Shown here: positions 45,345 through 57,200 of the stretch, in pieces
Layout of the letters: every line of letters begins with the position of its first letter
Numbering within the stretch: position 1 is the stretch's first letter
DNA from: Zanthoxylum bungeanum
Lineage: Eukaryota > Streptophyta > Magnoliopsida > Sapindales > Rutaceae
Direction: 5' to 3'
Assembly: GCA_019454045.1 (NCBI GenBank)
Contig: SKCR01021114.1
Location: 1 to 64,000 of the forward strand
DNA: 64,000 bases
Program-made: the position numbers and the translations under genes
The notes under the pieces: model-generated
Database searches by the model: none
Seen by the model: only the letters and a program-made list of their open reading frames with translations
What the model was told of the DNA's origin: nothing

Positions 45345-45969
45345 GATGAGTGGTAATTATATCACTATTTCCCACTCATTTAACTTAATATTTTGTATAA
45401 TTTCTTGAGTTTTGTGAATATTTTGATGTGTTTTGTGTTATTTTGTAGATAAATAAAGTTTCAGGACATTCTGGAGGTGATTTGGGGCCAAAATAGTGAA
45501 AAATGGACAAAAAGGCATTTTCATCATTTCGCCCGTCGCAACGCGCAAGCCTTTGGCGTCGCGACGCCTAACGTGCGCCGATCCATGCTAATGTGCACCT
45601 AGTCCACATGTCAAAATCTGAGAAGTTTGACTTTGCTAACGTGTGCCGTGTCACCATCATAACCGATCTGCTAACGTGCGCCGTGCCACGTGTCACCATC
45701 ATACGGTGCCGACAATCACCATCACCACATGTCGCCACGTGTCACTCCACCTGTCAGCCACATCATCGTCCACATCACATGTTGACCGAGTCAACGTGCC
45801 AAATCACCACCACGTCATCATCAGCCAATCACAGCGTGCCACTTGTCATCATTCTATGGTGCCGACAGTCACTATCACCACGTGTCACCACGTCAGCACC
45901 ATGTCAACGCCACGTCATCGCCAGGTCAGCATAATCATTGAGTGCCATCCGCTTTGCCACGTGTCACTA
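45345..45969 (+). repeat. Second copy of the third-lineage Gypsy LTR, truncated
   Basis: TGATGAGTGGTAATTATATC opens a copy of the LTR at 9584-11647 in the opposite orientation, with the same order: the TTTCAGGACATTCTGG region, GCGTCGCGACGC (45556), then CACGTG words. It is cut near 45969 by the Copia D LTR. No polypurine tract or PBS adjoins it. The plus-strand frames 45593-45934 and 45643-46020 translate the repeated words and are not genes. Confidence 0.75.
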
Positions 45970-47892
45970 TTGATTTCTAAGGCATTCCCAAGATCATATT
46001 TAAGCATAAAAAACATGTGAATACATAAAGAAGTATGGCGAAATCATACTTACAATGACCGACTTATGGATGCATTAAATTTAAAATTTTCTTCTCCAAG
46101 TTTCAGCCAAGCACCAAGTTGGGGAATGAGCTCCAAGCTCCAAGCTCCAAGCTTTGTCCTTTGATTCCAAGCTATTGGGATAGTTTCCCTATCACCTTGG
46201 ATGATTCATTGATGTGCTAGCAACTTAGAAAATTTGCAACAAATTTTCTTCTATCTTCCTTGCAAGTCTCGGCAATGAGAGGCAAAGAGAGGGAGATAAT
46301 TTTCCTTGATGAAAACCGTGAGAGAGAGTGAAAATATGTGAATTAATTTGATTTCAAAAATCAAAAGAAAGATATACCAAATGTTTGGTATATGTCTTTC
46401 AATCATTACACACAAAATGTGTTACACAAGTCACCATAATTCTTTCACCAAAACCCATCACCAAAAAGCAACTTAAGGTGACAAGTGATGTGACAAGTGA
46501 TGTGATATATGGGCCCCACTTGATTCAAAATCCGAGTAGGCCCGCGACACATCCCGGGCTCGGGTTCGCTAATTCGGAATTAACGAATTTTTCGTTGCGA
46601 CGTAATTAAATCAAATTTAATTAAATAATTATGCCTAGCAAAATTACTATTCACATCGCTAGCGAATTAATTCTAAATTAATTCATTTGCCCAAATTAAA
46701 ATCCAATTTTAATTCCGCGTCGAAATCTAATTTCGTTTAATATATCGATTATATTATTTTATCGATTAATTCCAAATTAATCGTTCTCTCTCTTCAAATA
46801 GTATTTTATCATAGATAAAATCTCTCCGTAATTAATCCCAGATTAATTATGCTCGAATCATACGTCATCGGTGAATCTTCGGGAAGCGACCCAAGAGATC
46901 CCTGGATATGTTGGCAATAAATCCAGTCATCGGACTATCCGAACACGTACGTACCTCGTACTACGTTTTTACCGATTTACGAGACATGGTTGGCTTCTAG
47001 CAAAACACCGTGCCTACCCAATTCTCCAGAAATATTCTTAATGGAATATAGAATCTATGTCAGGTGTAGTATACGTAGTATTGCGTATTACGATCCAGTA
47101 TCAGATGTCACATGCAAGGCCTGGGGCTGGAATAGTGTCTGCCCCATACGAAGCATATTTCGGATTACAAGCAACTAGTCTCTTTAATCGGATAATCATG
47201 ACCATGTCATATTATCCCGATGGATGCAACCAATTTAGAGTACCAGTTATGTCTCCTTGCGTGATCATCATCTTCATATGGCTGAAGTGATACTTCCATC
47301 TTGACATCACACCCAATACACTACGATTCTCAATAAACCTAGAAGAGGCGTACACAGAACCTGTTAAAGTCCTGGACGACCAAAACCAAAGCGTATTGAT
47401 TATCGCAAGTACTAGCGATGCAAGTCTTAGGTTAAGACCAAATACACCTACCCTGATGCGGACTCCCATAGACACATAGTCATACTACCAATGGGATTCC
47501 GCGGGGTCTATCCAGAGCGAAGCTGTTTCCGTATCATCGGTAAACACAACCTTCTATCACACTTGCATAAGTATCCAATACTTAAATATATGAGAACTAT
47601 GCCGTTACGCTTCCATAACACGCACAAGTGCAATACTAGTCTATTCCGCATTATCGATGTCGAGTCTCGATAATACTACGACTAGGGATATTTAATAATT
47701 AAACCTTTATGGATTGATACTGTCTCATATCTTATAATCCGGAACTAATCATATGTATTTTTATCATTTATATATTTAAGTAATCAAATTACAAAATGAT
47801 AAAATGCAATTTCCATTGCTACATAATTAATTTGTACAAAAACCACAATGTCTTTTACAAATAGTGACGCTATAGGTCATAATTTTCTAACA
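45970..47892 (-). repeat. 3' LTR of Copia D
   Basis: Homologous to the other Copia LTRs. Its right end ATTTTCTAACA abuts a polypurine tract. The left end reads CTATTGATTTCTAAGG where a TGTTGATTTC-like end is expected, so the outer bases are mutated or lost. Confidence 0.85.
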
Positions 47893-47905
47893 ATCTCCCA
47901 TTTTT
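47893..47905 (-). promoter_or_regulatory. Polypurine tract of Copia D
   Basis: Minus-strand AAAAATGGGAGAT directly before the LTR start TGTTAGAA. Confidence 0.85.
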
Positions 47906-48336
47906 CATATAGCCAGTCACTCAAGCATCTAATACCTGAACTATGTACATGTCGCTCAAACGTTTTTTGAGGAATAGCTTTCGTCAGCGGATCTACAATG
48001 TTGTCCTCTGATGCGACCTTCTCGATCTTCACATCGTCACGATGTATGATCTCACGAATCAGATGGAAACGTCAAAGAACATGTTTGGATCGTTGATGAG
48101 ACCGCGGTTCCTTAGCCTGTGCTATAGCCCCGTTATTGTCACAATACAATGGAACGGGCTCAGCTGCTAACGGAACTACTCCTAATCTAATTAGGAATTT
48201 ACGGATCCAAATTGCCTCTTTTTGCTGCTTCAGCTGCAGCAATGTACTCTGCTTCTGTTGTTGAATCGGCAACAGTCTCTTGCCTGGAAGATTTCCAACT
48301 TACTGCTCCGTTATTCAAACAAAATATGTACCCGGA
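47906..48336 (-). pseudogene. Copia D RNase H
   Basis: Minus-strand frame 48272-48072 gives [31 protein letters not shown] and SHQRSKHVL, the RNase H core with its catalytic Asp (YCDNNGA). The upstream [12 protein letters not shown] block is present in broken form near 48240-48290. Downstream, about 47930-48060 matches E's C-terminal end. It is frameshifted but closer to intact than copy A. Confidence 0.85.
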
Positions 48337-48982
48337 TTACGACTTACAATCGTCTTTATCGGTTTGGAAACTTGCATCAGTATACCCAGTTACCTCAAGT
48401 TCTCCATCTCCATAGATTAAGAAAGCATCCTTAGTTCGTCTAAGATACTTTAGGATATTCTTAATCGCCATCCAGTGACTATCACCTGGATCGGCCTGAT
48501 AGCAACTACACATGCTCAAAGTATACGAGACATCAGGTCGCATACATATCATGGCATACATGATCGATCCGACTGCCGAGGTGAACGGTATCTGACTCAT
48601 GTTGTCTCTCTCATCTTGAGTTTTAGGACACATGTCTTTAGAAAGAGTGATGCCATGTGACACTGGCAACAGCCCCCTCTTGGACTGATCCATGTTGAAT
48701 CTCTTCAACACTTTGTCAATGTACGTGCTCTGGGAGAGTCCAAGCAGCTTTCTAGATATATCCCGATAGATCTTTATTCCTGGAATAAAGGCTGCTTCTC
48801 CCAGATCCTTCATGGAGAATTTTAATCAAAGTCAAGCTTTCATCGATGTTAACATGGGAATGTCATTGCCAATAAGCAATACATCATCAACATAAAGGAC
48901 AATGAATGTCAGTGCGCTCCCACTAACCTTCTTATATACACAAGGATCATCTTCATTATGAACGAAATCATATTCTTTTTTG
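48337..48982 (-). pseudogene. Copia D reverse transcriptase, C-terminal part
   Basis: A 158-residue frame (48813-48337) gives MKDLGEAAFIPGIKIYRD, LGLSQSTYIDKVLKRF, VGSIMYAMICMRPDVSY and LKYLRRTKDAFLIYGDGE. Upstream, 48980-48832 encodes EYDFVHNEDDPCVYKK and the catalytic LYVDDVLLIGN. A frameshift separates the two. Element E interrupts the gene at 48982, and the next piece of the same reverse transcriptase resumes at 58351. The frame that runs on to 49071 is a chimera with the E LTR. Confidence 0.9.
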
Positions 48983-50939
48983 TGTAGATTTCTATAATTA
49001 GTCCCAAAGAAAGTATAAGCCAAAGAAATACACATTTTATACATGCAAAGCTTGAAGCATGGCGGAATCATACTTACAAAGCTTGTGACGAAAATGATGA
49101 AGAGAATCCTTGAGTCTTCAAGGTGGAAGTTTCGGCCAAGAGCAAGAGTGAGAGAAGCTTCAAGTCTTCTTGTATTCCAAGCTCCAAGGTTGTTTCCCTA
49201 TCACCTCCTTTGATCCCTCATTGTGCTAGCAAAAATGGAGAAGATGAAAACAATTTTCTGCCCTTGTTTGAAGCTCACGGCGTGAGCAAGGAGAAGAAGA
49301 GGAAGAGTGCCTTTTCAATTTTCTTTTTCTCTTTTATTTGTTTCAAAAAACGTGAGAAAGAAAAGAAAAGCAATGATGAGATATCATTTTCCAAAATGAA
49401 TTTTTTTTTAAAAACCCTTCAAAAACCGTGAAAGTTTTCCCTCCAAAAAATCATTAAATGGCCTCACCTACTTACATTGAGAATAGAGACAATGTATCAT
49501 CCCATAAAGGTGACTAGATACATCCATCAACTAGTCGTGTCAAGTAATGAGACTTCGCGATGTGATTTGCGGGTTCCCACTCATTCAAAATACGAATGTG
49601 TCCGCAAACACTTTCGGGCTCAATTTCGCTAATTCCGAATTAATGAATTTCCGTCGCGACGAGAATTAAATAATTACGCCTAGCGAAATTACTATTCAGA
49701 TCGCTAACGAATTAATTCTAAATTAATTCGTTTGCCCGAATTAAAATCCGATTTTAATTCCGCGTCGAAATCTAATTTCGTTTAATATATCGAATATATT
49801 ATTTTATCGATTAATTCCAAATTAATCGTTCTCTCTCCTAATAAGGCATTTTATCCAAGATAAAGTTTCTCCGCATTAATCCAAGATTAATAAAGTTCGA
49901 ATCAAACATCATAGGTGAATCTTCAGGAAGCGACCCAAGAGATCTCCGGATATGTTGGCAGTAAATACGGTCGTTGGATAATCCAAACACGTACGTACCT
50001 CGTACTACGTTTTTACCGATTTACAAGACAAGGTTGGCTTCTAGCAAAGCGCCATGCCTACCCAATTCTCCAGAAATATTCTTACTGGAATATTAGATCT
50101 TTATCAAGCGTAGTATACCGTAGTATCGCGTACATCGATCCAGTATCGGACGATCACATGTTAGGCCTGGGGCTGGAAATGTGTCTGCCCCGTACGAAAC
50201 ATATATCGGCATCAAACAACTAGTCTCTTTAAATCGGACAATCCTGACCTGTCATATTGTCCCGACGGTTGCAACTTTTATAGAGTACTAGTTCTGTATC
50301 CTGCGTGATCATCATCTCCATATGTCTGAAGTGATACTTCCATCTTGACATCACATCCAGTACACTACGATTCTCGATAAACCCAGAAGAGGCGTACACA
50401 GAACCGGTTAAAGCCCCGAACCACCAAAACCAAAGTTTACCACGATTGTCGCAAGTACTAGCGATGCAAGTCTCAGGTTAAGACCATATACACCTACCCT
50501 GATGCGGCCTCCCATAGACACGCAGACATACTACCAATGGGATTCCGCGGGGTCTGTCCAGAGCGAAGCTGTTTTCCGTACCATCGGCAAAACACAACCT
50601 CCTATCGCACTTGCATAAGTATCCAATACTTAAATATATGAGAACTATGCCGTTGTGCCATCACAACTCGCACAAGTGCAATACTAGTCTATTCCGCATT
50701 ATCGATGTCCGATCTCGATAATACTCCGACTAGGGATTTTAATGATTAAACCTTTTATATTGATACTGTCTCATATCATCTCAATACGGAACTAATCATA
50801 TGGACTTTTGCCATTAATATATTAAAGTAAATAATTTTACAAAACGGCAAAAGGCAATTTCATTATCACATAGTTGATTTTGTACAATAATACAATATCA
50901 TTTACAAAACAGTGACGCTATGGGTCATAATGTCTAACA
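48983..50939 (-). repeat. 3' LTR of Copia E
   Basis: 1957 bases, ending ATGTCTAACA against a polypurine tract (minus-strand AAGTGGGAGAT at 50940-50950). The frames at 49123-49431 and 49915-50223 are LTR readings; the latter matches equivalent frames in the other LTRs. Confidence 0.9.
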
Positions 50940-50953
50940 ATCTCCCACTTGGC

Positions 50954-51360
50954 CTATAGCCAGTCACTCAAGCATCTAATACCTGAACTATGTATGTGTC
51001 GTTCAAACACATCCTGAAGAACAGCCTTCGTCAGCGGATCTGCAATGTTGTCATCCGATGCGACCTTCTCGACTTTTACATCGCCACGATGTATAATCTC
51101 CCGAATCAGATGGTAACGCCGAAGAACATGCTTGGATCGTTGATGAGACCTTGGTTCCTTAGCTTGTGCTATAGCCCCGTTATTGTCACAATACAATGAC
51201 ATGGGCTCAGCTGCTAACGGAACTACTCCTAATCCGATTAGGAATTTTCGGATCCAAACTGCCTCATTTGCTGCTTCTGACGCAGCAATATACTCCGCTT
51301 CTGTTGTTGAATCGGCAACAGTATCTTGCTTGGAAGATTTCCAGCTCACTGCTCACTGCT
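50954..51360 (-). pseudogene. Copia E RNase H and polyprotein C-terminus
   Basis: A 131-residue frame: [20 protein letters not shown] at its start (catalytic Asp and Glu), then VWIRKFLIGLGV, LYCDNNGAIAQ, RSKHVLRRYHLIREI and DNIADPLTKAV, all hallmarks of Copia RNase H. It ends with a natural-looking stop close to the polypurine tract. A frame break at about 51360 separates it from reverse transcriptase. The domain itself looks intact. Confidence 0.92.
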
Positions 51361-52760
51361 CCGTTATTCAAACAAAAAATGTACCCGATTGCGACTTGAA
51401 GTCGTCCTTGTCGGTTTGGAAACTTGCATCGGTGTACCCAGACACCTCAAGTTCTCCACCTCCATAAATTAAGAAAGCATCCTTAGTTCGTCTAAGATAC
51501 TTAAGGATATTCTTAACTGCCATCCAGTGACCTTCACCTGGATCGGCCTGATAGCGACTGCACATGCTCAAAGCATATGACACATCAGGTCGCGTACATA
51601 TCATGGCATACATGATCGATCCGACTGCCGAGGCGAACGGTATCCGACTCATGTTATCTCTCTCTTCATTAGTCTTAGGACACATGTCTTTAGACAGAAG
51701 ATACCACGCGACATCGGCATCAATCCCTTCTTGGATTGATCCATGTTGAATCGCTTCAACACTTTGTCAATATATGTACTCTGGGAGAGTCCAAGCAGCT
51801 TTCTAGATCTATCCCTGTAGATCTTTATTCCCAGAATAAAGGCTGCTTCTCCCAGATCTTTCATGGAGAATTTTAATGAAAGCCAAGCTTTCACACACCG
51901 ACGTGCATGGAATGTCATTGCCTATAAGCAATACATCGTCGACATAAAGGACAATAAAAGTCAGTGCTCTCCCACTAACCTTCTTGTATACACAAGGGTC
52001 ATCATCGTTTTGTACGAAATCATATTCTTTTATGATCTCATCAACGCTGATTCCATGACCGTGATGCTTGCTTCAATCCATAAATGGATCGATTTAACTT
52101 ACAACCTTGTTTGCAAGTCTAGGTACGATAAAACCGTCAGGTTGTTGCATATAAACATCCTCCAAAAGGTTTCCGTTAAGGAAAGCGGTTTTAACGTCCA
52201 TCTGCCATATCTCGTAATCGAAATATGCAGCTATTGCAAGCATTATCCGAATGGATTTAATCATGGCAACGGGTGAGAAAGTTTCGTCATAATCAATACC
52301 ATATTGTTGACGATACCCCTTTGCTACAAGCCTAGCTTTGTACGTTTGAACGTTGCCATCCATGTCGGTCTTCTTCTTGAAGATCCATCTGCATCCAATA
52401 GGCATTACGCCTTCTGGTGCATCAACCAGTGTCCAAACTTGGTTGGTACATGGAATCCATCTCGGACTTCATGGCATCTTGCCATAAAGCGGAATCAATA
52501 TTCTGTATTGCTTCCTCATACGTAGTCGGTTCATTATCCTCAATAAGATTAATATCTACATGAGGCGAGATCAGGAACCCATACCTCTCAGGTACTGTCC
52601 TGACTCTCTCCGACCTACGCGGTCTTTGTGTATATGAAGATTGTGGTACAGACTCATCCTGGATGGTCTGTTTATGTTCCGTCGTTGATTCATTGCCAGG
52701 AACAGTATCACTACGATTTTCATCGAGCTCCACTTTCCTCCCACTTACCACTGCATCTAG
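51361..52760 (-). pseudogene. Copia E reverse transcriptase
   Basis: Pieces in order along the - strand: RSERVRTVPERYGF and ALWQDAMKSEMDSMY (52751-52422); CRWIFKKKTDMDGN, YKARLVAKGYRQ, DYDETFSPVAMIKS and MDVKTAFLNGNL (52405-52094); the YVDDVLLIGN catalytic motif at about 51915-51950; MKDLGEAAFILGIKIYRDRS (51850 to 51649); and SAVGSIMYAMICTRPDVSY (51685-51368). At least four frame breaks separate them. All core motifs survive, so this is the best reference in the window for ancestral states. Confidence 0.92.
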
Positions 52761-52770
52761 GAATTCCTTC

Positions 52771-53268
52771 TCAAGGAAAAATGCATGTAGAGCAACAAAT
52801 ACTTTGTTCTCTTTGGTGATAGAAGTAATATCCTTTGGTTTCCTTAGGATATCCCACGAAAAGGCATTTATCTGATTTGGGTTCTAGTTTGGTACCTTCC
52901 AAACGTTTAACATATGCCCAGCATCCCCAAATCTTCAGGAAAGAGAAACCTGGTTTCCTCCCTGTCCATATCTCATATGGAGTCTGTTCAACAGACTTTG
53001 ACGGAACCTTATTCAAAATAAGTACTGCACTGTTTAATGCATATCCCCAGAAGGATATAGGTAGTAGCTCAGTGCGACTCATCATGGACCTTACCATGTC
53101 TAACAAGGTACGGTTTCTCCTTCAGACACACCGTTTATTGCGGTGTTCCAGGAGGAGTCCACTGTGAAAGAATACCATTTTCTTTCAAGTAATCTTGAAA
53201 CTCATAACTAAAGTATTCGCCACCACGGTCCGACCGCAATGTCTTAATACTCTTGCCTGTTTGTTTTT
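52771..53268 (-). pseudogene. Copia E integrase, C-terminal half
   Basis: Frame 53106-52771 encodes MVRSMMSRTELLPISFWGYA, PYEIWTGRKPGFSFLKIWGC and KCLFVGYPKETKGYYFY, the end of the integrase core and its C-terminal domain. Between 53107 and 53268 the second half of the catalytic core is present in another phase: minus-strand CGTGGTGGCGAATAC codes RGGEY. A frameshift near 53270 breaks it from the N-terminal half. Confidence 0.88.
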
Positions 53269-54156
53269 CTACTTCGTGTCGAAACTCTTTGAATTTCTCA
53301 AAGTTTCCGACTTGTGTCTCATTAGATACACATAACCATAACGAGATGCATCATCCGTAAAGGTTACGAAGTAATGATATCCACCTCTAGCCTGGCTAGA
53401 CATGGGCCCACATACGTCGCTATGAACGAGGGCTAACAGTTCTGTGGCACGTTCACCTTTACCACTAAAAGGTGATTTAGGCATTTTGCCTAAAAGACAA
53501 GATTCGCAGACATCATATGAATTAAGATCAAATCCGTCCAAGTACCCACTCTTCGAAAGTGTGGATATGCGAGTCTTGTTAATGTGTCCTAGACGACAAT
53601 GCCACATGTAAGCTTCATTTTTTAGATTACTCTTTTTGAGCCTTTTGTTTGTTATTTTATGTTTAGGAGATTCATTTATATTCAAAATATAAAGGCCATT
53701 ATTTGCAACGGCAGTGCAAATTTCTGCATCATCTTTATATAAATAACACCCAGTGTTTCTAAAAACAAAAGTGTACCCATGCTGGGTTAACAAAGATACA
53801 GATATGATATTCCTAGTCAAACTAGGTATATAATAACAGTTCAAAAGTTTAAGCACATGCCCCGAGGGCAATTCCAAAACAAAAGTCCCTACAGCCAAAA
53901 CAGCAACTGGAGTTCCGTTTCCGACTCGTAGATCAATCTCCCCTGAAGCCAGCATCCTGCTATTCTGCAGATCCTGCAAATCAGTACATATATGAGCAGC
54001 ACAACCAGAATCAAAAATCCAATTTTTAAAACTAGAAGTAGTCATATTTATCTCAATAACAAACATACCAGAGGCTAGTGCCTTGCCTGCCTTGATATCC
54101 TCCCTGTGTCCCTTGCCCATTCGGCAGTCACGTTCCAGTGACCCTTCTTGCCGCAA
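53269..54156 (-). pseudogene. Copia E nucleocapsid end, protease and integrase N-terminal half
   Basis: A 295-residue frame. It opens in the second half of the zinc knuckle (ERDCRMGKG). Protease follows with NWIFDSGCAAH near residue 48 (D-S-G active site). Then comes the pre-integrase finger, MWHCRLGHINKTRI and CESCLLGKMPKSPF (H-H-C-C). The integrase core has HSDVCGPMSSQARGG, whose Asp is the first catalytic residue, and FTDDASRYGYVYL. The same phrase in A, C and F has Glu for that Asp and a stop for the Gln. Confidence 0.93.
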
Positions 54157-54921
54157 TTGAGGCAGACATCTTGAGATTTGTTCCTTGGCTTCCCAGAAGC
54201 TTTTGTCGACTTGCCTTTACCCTTGTTCTTATGTTTCTTCTTCCTCACCCCTCCAGTTGCTTTGGGCCCAAGCCCTTGGCCTCTGAGAGGTCGATGCATA
54301 GTGCGCCTCGCGCTTGCCCCCTTTAAGGAGTTCTTTTTCAGACTCCTTCAAGATGGATAACAGTTCTCCAAGAGAGTCATCCGTGTCCATCAACTTGTAG
54401 TTGATTATGATTTGTTTCCAAGAATCAGGAAGTGACTGTAAGATCAAATCTACGGTCAGCTCAGCCTCCAAGACTATTCCCATATTGGCCAACTCATCAA
54501 TATCGGCGATCATTTGAGCCCCGTGGGCCTCAACTGATGCGCCTTCAGTCATTCGGGCGCGGAAGAGTTTCTTCACACAACTCGTACCTTTCCATCCGCT
54601 TGTTGGAGCGGTGGAGATCTCGCAGTCTAGCCATCATGTTATAAGGATCCAAGTCCCTATTCTGGCGACGAAAGTGCTGAGTCATCGAAGCTAACATAAT
54701 AGCCTGAGCTGTGTCACAATCATGCTGTGAGTTTTCCATAACTCCAGCTCAAGTGGGTCAGTGGGCTTAGGCGGGAGAGGTATCTGTATAGTGTACAGCA
54801 TCCTCTCAGCCCCAAGGACTATCATTAGGTTCATTTCCCAATCAGCGAAGTTTGTGCCCTTAAAGACATTGTCACCCATGATGATGTCTCGGACATTTAC
54901 CTTGCTTGCCATCTCAACCAC
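54075..54921 (-). pseudogene. Copia E gag
   Basis: Starts MVEMASKVNVRDIIMGDNVF at 54921, followed by FKGTNFADWEMNLM and LPPKPTDPLELELW, a Copia Gag N-terminus. It continues in other frames: AQAIMLASMTQHFRRQ (54739-54545), VDLILQSLPDSWKQIIINY and SLGELLSILKESEKELL (54576-54229), then a basic linker and the zinc knuckle CLNCGKKGHW (54299-54075). A one-base loss right after GHW shifts the frame inside the knuckle; without it CX2CX4HX4C would be complete. The start sits about 10-15 bases from the nearest upstream stem-loop. Confidence 0.92.
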
Positions 54922-55003
54922 GATAGTCCAACTATCTAGTTAACGATAAAATGGGTACAGTCAAACTGTTACAGAAAAATAACAATGTATTAGTCCAACT
55001 AAT
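54922..55003 (-). other. Three covarying stem-loops immediately before gag, copy E
   Basis: 54922-54936 GATAGT-CCA-ACTATC, 54957-54969 ACAGT-CAA-ACTGT and 54989-55003 ATTAGT-CCA-ACTAAT. The first differs from the AATAGT/ACTATT arm pair of A, C and F at the outer pair, on both sides at once. Confidence 0.8.
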
Positions 55004-56739
55004 TTTAATAAATAGACGAAATAATTTTGAAAGACGCGTAAGGCTAAATTTTGAACGAAATTGCAAATTCAATACTAGCCTCCCACTATTTCATCAAGTC
55101 TCTAACCCTCTGTTGAGAACTCGGGAAATCCTATTTCCTAGTGGGCTAGATCCCGTTAAATAACACACAATCTTGACTTTGGCCAACAAATTGTATGCTA
55201 TTTAACTAGGTAGATCTCAAAGATCAATTGGATCCAATCCAATTCCTAGATCCGGTCAGGTGGACATCCAAATCCAAAACATATGTATATTTACTTATGC
55301 CAATGTATCTAATACATTTTCCTAACCATATCCTCCGAATCATCTAGCCTTGGCTTTGGCACAACAAACCTAATGATTCCGTTAAGCGGGACCCATTGAC
55401 AAGGAAAGTTTCGTAATCAATGTCGTTGGACAAGAAGTGATCTTGACTTTGGCCAACAAAATCACAACTTGGACAAGACACCGATGTGGAACAAAACTCT
55501 CATGATTCAAGTACATCCTCAATTGACAAAGGTCTTGACTTTGGCCAACAAACCAATGCCAATTTTGGATCTTGAACAAGAATCATTCAATGGAAGGATA
55601 ATCGCTTAATATAAATTGAGGGATTTTTGCGTAATTGGCAACCAATTTAATTATCTTTGTTAGGTCTCTCATCATCATACACCCTTAAGCATGCTTCTAA
55701 AACATCATAAAGTGCGTAAAGTAAATTAATAGTGATATACGGATGGATATAAAAACAACTTGTTCCTAGAACAAATCACTCCCTTCCTCTCCCCGCTAGC
55801 ATTATTCTACTTCTACCCAATTACATAATACAATAAGAGAAACCTCATTTACATTGAGGGGAATTAGGTGAGAAGAGAATACAAAGAGATAAAAGAGATA
55901 AGGCTGGACACGCAGGTCCAATTTATAAATTCTAAATTTACAATAATTTTTAAAATTACCCTTACCCTTCTAATATCCATCCGATATAAACTATTCATTC
56001 ATCACATACATATATATTCAATCAAGACATGTTATACAACCAATCAAATCCAATTAATTAGTCTTTGTTTAAGTGATCATCCAATGTTCAAACAATGGTT
56101 TGATTTTGCGCGAGTCCAACTCGTTTGAGAATAAGTACATAAGGTACGAATTCACGAATTATATCGAACTACCCGTTAAATCCAATTTAAGTCGTATTCA
56201 ATACTAATTCAATTTATTTAATTCCAAATTAAATGTTTACACTTTTAATGTGCTTTTAAAGACTTAGATTCTAAATCTAATTCTAATTGGGTCTCCAAGC
56301 CCAACCAACATCCAATTTTGTTTAATTAAAGTCCGATGGGCTTTCAATTGATTTATCAAGGCTTGGGCTTTGGTCAATGTGGGTCAAACCCAATTACCAA
56401 GCCCAAATAAGGAATCACCCTTAAATGCCATAAAATCAATTTCAAGCCCATAAGGCTCAATTAAACATAAAGCCCATTTATTAAATTTTAATATTCCAAA
56501 TTTTAAAATTCAATTAATTAAAGTGTAAATCCATGATTAATTCATTAAACCAAAATATTTCAAAAACACCAATTTAATTTATTAATCATCACTTGTTCAA
56601 AACACATGTCCAACATTTATTTGAACAAAAATCAAGTCCTTTAACATGTCATGTTGTATTCGGCCAAGAGGGATTTTTGCGTTCGATTTGTTTTTCAATC
56701 CAATTGAATCACTAATCTAAATCCCGTATACGTTTTAAA
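55004..56739 (-). other. Leader of Copia E
   Basis: Same order of marks as in A and C: CTTGACTTTGGCCAACAA at 55172, 55442 and 55534, a diverged copy near 55345, and the GACACGCAGGTCCAATT block at about 55906. The hairpin pair near 55105-55150 is weaker, and the GAGTACTC palindrome has become GAGAACTC. No coding frame of interest. Confidence 0.75.
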
Positions 56740-57200
56740 TCATCTAATGAACTTGCAAACAGAAAATTACATTCAGTGCAAGGACCTCCATTTTCGGTCA
56801 AGCAACAATTTTTGGGGAAAAAATCATCCAATGCATTTTTCTCAAAATTGATAATGTATTACATCATATATCATACATAATCATGCTTAAGTCATCTAAT
56901 GAACTTGTGCATGAAAAATTACAATCTAGTGGAAGGACCTCCACATTCGGTCAAGAACCATTTTGGGGAAAAAATCATCCAATGCATTTTTCTCAAAATT
57001 GATCATGTATTACATCATATATCATACATATAATCATGCTTAAGTCATCTAATACTTGTGCATGAAAAATTCCAAACCAGTGGAAGCACCTCACATTCGG
57101 CCAAGACAACCATTTTGGGGAAAAATCATCCAATGCATTTTTCTCAAAATTGATAATGTATTACATCATATATCATACATTAATCATGCTTAAGTCATCT
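56740..57200. repeat. Tandem repeat, about 152-base period, three copies
   Basis: TCATCTAAT starts units at 56740, 56892, 57045 and 57195. Each unit holds TTTTGGGGAAAAAATCATCC and a run of ATTACATCATATATCATACAT. Units two and three are more alike than unit one. The array ends exactly where the truncated LTR begins. It is not present in A, C or F in this form. Confidence 0.9.

Noticed and set aside
48832..49071. 79-residue minus-strand protein containing YVDD
   Set aside because: It is a chimera of the E LTR (above 48982) and D reverse transcriptase; the start codon belongs to the LTR.
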